Assembly (NCBI RefSeq): GCF_002813775.1
Contig: NZ_CP020370.1
Location: 1-64,000 of the forward strand
DNA length: 64,000 nucleotides
Direction of reading: 5' to 3'
From: Candidatus Thiodictyon syntrophicum
GTDB taxonomy: Bacteria; Pseudomonadota; Gammaproteobacteria; Chromatiales; Chromatiaceae
In this document: piece after piece, positions 61,208 through 64,000 of the stretch
Layout: each line of letters opens with the position of its first letter
How positions within the stretch are numbered: position 1 is the stretch's first letter
The notes under the pieces: model-generated
Told to the model about the DNA's origin: nothing
What the model saw: the letters and a program-made list of their open reading frames with translations, nothing else
The model's database searches: none
Made by a program: the position numbers and the translations under genes

Positions 61208-62344
61208 TCAGGTCCGGGTAAAGCGCTCCGTGCGCGGGAAGGCCTGACCCTGGGCGTCGAACAGATAGCAGGCGTCGGTCGGCACGCCGATGTCGAACTG
61301 ACTGCGGGGGGTCCCCGGCGTCTCCGGGCGCACCTTGACGGTGAAGTCCTTGCCGCCGACGTCCAGATAGATGAAGGTCTCGGCCCCCAGGTGCTCCGCC
61401 ACCAGGACGGTGCCGGTGATCCGGTTGTCCGCCCGCGGGTCGTCGAGCAGGACCGTGTGCTCGGGCCGGATGCCGACCTCCACCTGATCCCCCGGGCGCG
61501 CCCGGCTGGTGTCCACGCCGGCGGTGATGCTGACCCCGGTGTCCAGCTTGATGCGCGTGCGGCGTGCATCGGGCGCCTCGATCATGCCGCCCAGGAAGTT
61601 CATCTTGGGCGAGCCGATGAAGCCCGCGACAAAGCGGTTGGCGGGTTCGTGATAGAGATCGAGCGGCGGGCCGAACTGCTCCAGGTTGGTCGTGGCGCCC
61701 TCGGCCAGTGGGCTCAAGACCGCGATCCGGGTGGCGAGTGTCATGGCCTCTACCTGGTCGTGGGTGACATAGATGGTGGTGGAGCCGCGCTCCTCGTGCA
61801 TCCGGGCCAGTTCGATGCGGGTCTTGACCCGCAGCGCCGCGTCCAGGTTCGACAGGGGCTCATCGAGCAGGAAGACCGCGGGGTGTTGCACCAGCGCACG
61901 GCCGATGGCCACGCGCTGGCGCTGCCCGCCGGACAGGTCCTTGGGTTTGCGCTCCAGGAAGGGATCGAGCCCCAGCATGGCGGACGCCTGCGCCACCCGT
62001 TCGCGGGCGGTTTGCTTGTCCACCTTCTTGATCTTGAGTCCAAAGGCCAGGTTCTCCCGCACCGTCATGTGCGGATAGAGCGCATAGGACTGGAATACCA
62101 TACCGACGCCGCGCTCCACCGGCGGCACCTCGTTCATGCGCCGGCCGCCGATGAAGAGGTCCCCGGAGGTGATATCGTCGAGCCCGGCAATGGCCCGCAG
62201 CAGGGTCGACTTGCCGCAGCCGGAGGGGCCGACGAACACCACGAAGTCGCCCTCCTTGATGTCCAGGTTGATGTCACGCAGTACATCCCGCGCCACCCCC
62301 GGTTGGTAGTTCTTGACCAGGTGCTCGATCTTGACGTCGGCCAT
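61208..62344 (-). CDS. malK: Maltose/sugar ABC transporter ATPase (MalK/UgpC family)
   Basis: A 378-residue ATPase that powers sugar uptake. It has Walker A GPSGCGKST, signature LSGGQRQRVAIGRAL, Walker B VFLLDEPLSNLD, and the C-terminal regulatory OB fold of MalK-type proteins (VGIRPEHTVLL). The ATG at 62344 fits the ribosome site (GGGGAG) better than the ATG at 62353. It follows malG by 52 bases, giving the order malF-malG-malK. Confidence 0.92.
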   Translation of the reverse strand: MADVKIEHLVKNYQPGVARDVLRDINLDIKEGDFVVFVGPSGCGKSTLLRAIAGLDDITSGDLFIGGRRMNEVPPVERGVGMVFQSYALYPHMTVRENLAFGLKIKKVDKQTARERVAQASAMLGLDPFLERKPKDLSGGQRQRVAIGRALVQHPAVFLLDEPLSNLDAALRVKTRIELARMHEERGSTTIYVTHDQVEAMTLATRIAVLSPLAEGATTNLEQFGPPLDLYHEPANRFVAGFIGSPKMNFLGGMIEAPDARRTRIKLDTGVSITAGVDTSRARPGDQVEVGIRPEHTVLLDDPRADNRITGTVLVAEHLGAETFIYLDVGGKDFTVKVRPETPGTPRSQFDIGVPTDACYLFDAQGQAFPRTERFTRT

Positions 62345-62396
62345 TGCTCTCATGCTCCCCAGGGACTGATTCGACTCTACGATACCGCAAGCACTC

Positions 62397-63287
62397 CTAG
62401 CCCTTGACCCCGCCCGCGGTCAGGCCGCCCACCAGCCAGCGCTGGGCGAGCAGGAACACCAGGGTGATGGGGAATCCCGACAGTACGGCGGCGGCGGCGA
62501 AGTCCCCCCATTTGTATTCCTGTGGGTTCAGATAATATTGCGAGCCCACCGCCAGGGTCAGCTTGCTCTCGTCTTGGAGCAGGATGGAGGCGACCGGGTA
62601 TTCGGTGATGGCGGTGATGAAGGCCAGGATGAAGACCACAGCCAGGATCGGCACGGACAGCGGCAACAGGATCAACCGGAAGGCCTGCCAGGGGGAGGCG
62701 CCGTCGAGTGTGGCGGACTCCTCCAGCGACTTGTCGATGGTCTCGAAATAGCCCTTGATGGTCCAGACGTGCAGCGCAATACCGCCCAAATAGGCGAAGA
62801 TCAACCCCGGGTGGGTATTGAGCCCCAGCGGCGGGAAATAGTCGCTGATGCGGCTGAACAGGGCGTAATAGGCGACCAGTGCCAGGACCGCCGGGAACAT
62901 CTGGAAGACCAGCATCGCCTTGAGCAGCAGGCTGCGTCCGCCGAAGCGCAGGCGGGCGAAGGCATAGGCGCAGGTGGTGGACAGCGCCACGATCAGCACG
63001 GCGGAGGCGGAGGCCACCTTGACCGAGTTCCATAGCCACAGGAGCACCGGAAAGGGCGGCGGGATAGTCCGCCCGGACTCGTCGACGATGGACATGCCGA
63101 GCGCGAGCCGCCAATGGTCGAGCGTGGGGTGGCTCGGAATGATGTCACCCACGGCGAAATTCCCGGTCCGAAACGAGATGGCGATGACCATCAGGAGCGG
63201 GAAGATGATCAGGGCGAGCCAAGCCCACAGGAAGACGTGGGCCGCCAGTTTGCGGTAGATGATGGATTTCGCTTGCACCATGGCCAT
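62397..63287 (-). CDS. malG: Maltose ABC transporter permease MalG
   Basis: A 296-residue inner-membrane permease, the same length as E. coli MalG and very similar to it. Shared stretches as I recall them include [49 protein letters not shown] and [16 protein letters not shown]. The coupling loop for MalK is [18 protein letters not shown]. The ATG at 63287 has GGGAG upstream. A longer frame further upstream only translates malF in the wrong frame. Confidence 0.96.
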   Translation of the reverse strand: MAMVQAKSIIYRKLAAHVFLWAWLALIIFPLLMVIAISFRTGNFAVGDIIPSHPTLDHWRLALGMSIVDESGRTIPPPFPVLLWLWNSVKVASASAVLIVALSTTCAYAFARLRFGGRSLLLKAMLVFQMFPAVLALVAYYALFSRISDYFPPLGLNTHPGLIFAYLGGIALHVWTIKGYFETIDKSLEESATLDGASPWQAFRLILLPLSVPILAVVFILAFITAITEYPVASILLQDESKLTLAVGSQYYLNPQEYKWGDFAAAAVLSGFPITLVFLLAQRWLVGGLTAGGVKG

Positions 63288-63313
63288 TGTGTCGCACTCC
63301 CGCGGTCTTTCGG

Positions 63314-64000
63314 TCAGGTCGGCCGGTCGACCCGCATGATCTTGATGTTGATGAGCGCCAGCACCCCGACCATGATGAAGATCAGGGTCGCGATGGCGGA
63401 CGCCAGGCCATAGTCCTGGCCGGAACCCTCGAAGGCGATGCGATAGGTGTAGGTCACCAGAAGATCGGTGGTGCCCGCCGGGGTCTGGGCGCCGATGATG
63501 TCCGGGCGTCCCTCGGTCAGCAACTGGACCAGGACGAAGTTGTTGAAGTTGAATGCGAAGGACGCGATCAGGAGCGGGGTGAGCGGCTTCATCAGCAGCG
63601 GCACCGTGATGCTGAAGAAATCGCGGATGAAGTTGGACCCGTCCATGGCCGCGGCCTCGTAGAGGTCGGACGGGATCGCCTTCAGGAGCCCCATGCACAG
63701 GATCATCATGTAGGGGTAGCCGAGCCAGGTGTTGACGATCAGGAGCATGGTCCGGGCGAGCGTGGGGTCATTGAACCAGGCCGGCTTGATACCGAAGATC
63801 TGGCTCAGCAGCACGTTGATCTCGCCGAAGTTCTGATTGAAGAGGCCCCGGAAGACCAGGATCGAGATGAAGGCCGGCACCGCATAGGGCAGGATCAGGA
63901 GCAGGCGATAGAGCCCGCGGCCGGCGAGTGACTCCCACTGCACCAGGGCCGCCAGGACCATGCCGATGGCAAGTGTGAAGATCACGGAGAGCAACGAGAA
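63314..64000 (-). CDS. malF: Maltose ABC transporter permease MalF (5' end outside window)
   Basis: The C-terminal 228 or so codons of MalF; the start lies beyond the right edge. The segment [20 protein letters not shown], the [20 protein letters not shown] region, the coupling loop ([19 protein letters not shown]) and [19 protein letters not shown] match MalF well. It is read before malG. A binding protein gene (malE) would be expected to the right of the window. Confidence 0.93.
   Translation of the reverse strand, partial: FSLLSVIFTLAIGMVLAALVQWESLAGRGLYRLLLILPYAVPAFISILVFRGLFNQNFGEINVLLSQIFGIKPAWFNDPTLARTMLLIVNTWLGYPYMMILCMGLLKAIPSDLYEAAAMDGSNFIRDFFSITVPLLMKPLTPLLIASFAFNFNNFVLVQLLTEGRPDIIGAQTPAGTTDLLVTYTYRIAFEGSGQDYGLASAIATLIFIMVGVLALINIKIMRVDRPT

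Overview
The window opens exactly on the start codon of dnaA and continues dnaN-recF-gyrB, so it looks like a chromosome linearised at dnaA. Gene content and order point to a high-GC gammaproteobacterium: glyQ-glyS-gmhB-plsC, glnA-DUF4124-ntrB-ntrC, a rhodanese gene followed by secB-gpsA, GspE/GspF and AmmeMemoRadiSam genes. A member of the Chromatiales (purple sulfur bacteria and relatives) is my best guess. No photosynthesis or sulfur-oxidation gene lies in the window to prove it, and the species cannot be named.

Layout. 1-6.3 kb: replication initiation block with a candidate origin between dnaA and dnaN and two parS-like palindromes inside recF. 6.4-10.7 kb: minus-strand glyQ-glyS-gmhB-plsC unit. 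10.7-16.2 kb: nitrogen control (glnA, a DUF4124 protein, ntrB, ntrC), with an NtrC-like site and a sigma-54-like promoter ahead of glnA. 16.2-17.8 kb: two small unknown proteins and trmL. 17.8-26.3 kb: a type I restriction-modification locus (hsdM, a broken hsdS, hsdR, a YgjP-like metallopeptidase) that also holds an orphan antitoxin and a two-gene minus-strand cassette of unknown function. 26.3-28.9 kb: minus-strand unit of an ArsR-type regulator, rhodanese, secB and gpsA. 29-36.2 kb: ctpA, a DJ-1 family gene, two polysaccharide/O-antigen genes and gspE. 36.5-41.7 kb: gspF, a Uma2 protein, a PEP-CTERM protein, a secreted tail-collar-like protein, a Sel1-repeat protein and a possible lectin-like protein. 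42-46.6 kb: AmmeMemoRadiSam genes (amrS divergent from amrB-amrA) and a CNNM/CorC transporter. 46.9-50.4 kb: a polyprenyl-phosphate sugar-transfer operon (GT2, ArnT-like, PAP2). 50.6-58.2 kb: a hydrolase, a PIN toxin-antitoxin pair, a frameshifted P-loop/TPR gene, argG, an ATPase remnant and a second Uma2 gene. 58.3-64 kb: a DMT exporter, a sugar dehydrogenase lipoprotein, a DUF971 protein and malK-malG-malF, with malF running off the window edge.

The most notable non-coding structure is two families of interspersed palindromic elements in gene-free gaps. One (about 150-165 bp, four full copies and two fragments) has arms reading GCCGCAAATGAACGCAAAT. The other (about 85-145 bp) has GGCC-ended borders and long central hairpins. 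No transposase, tRNA, rRNA or CRISPR array was found.

Two genes (hsdS and the P-loop/TPR gene) are broken by what looks like loss of one base in a homopolymer. These may be real mutations, phase-variable tracts or sequencing errors. hsdS also carries an in-frame stop that a homopolymer error would not explain.
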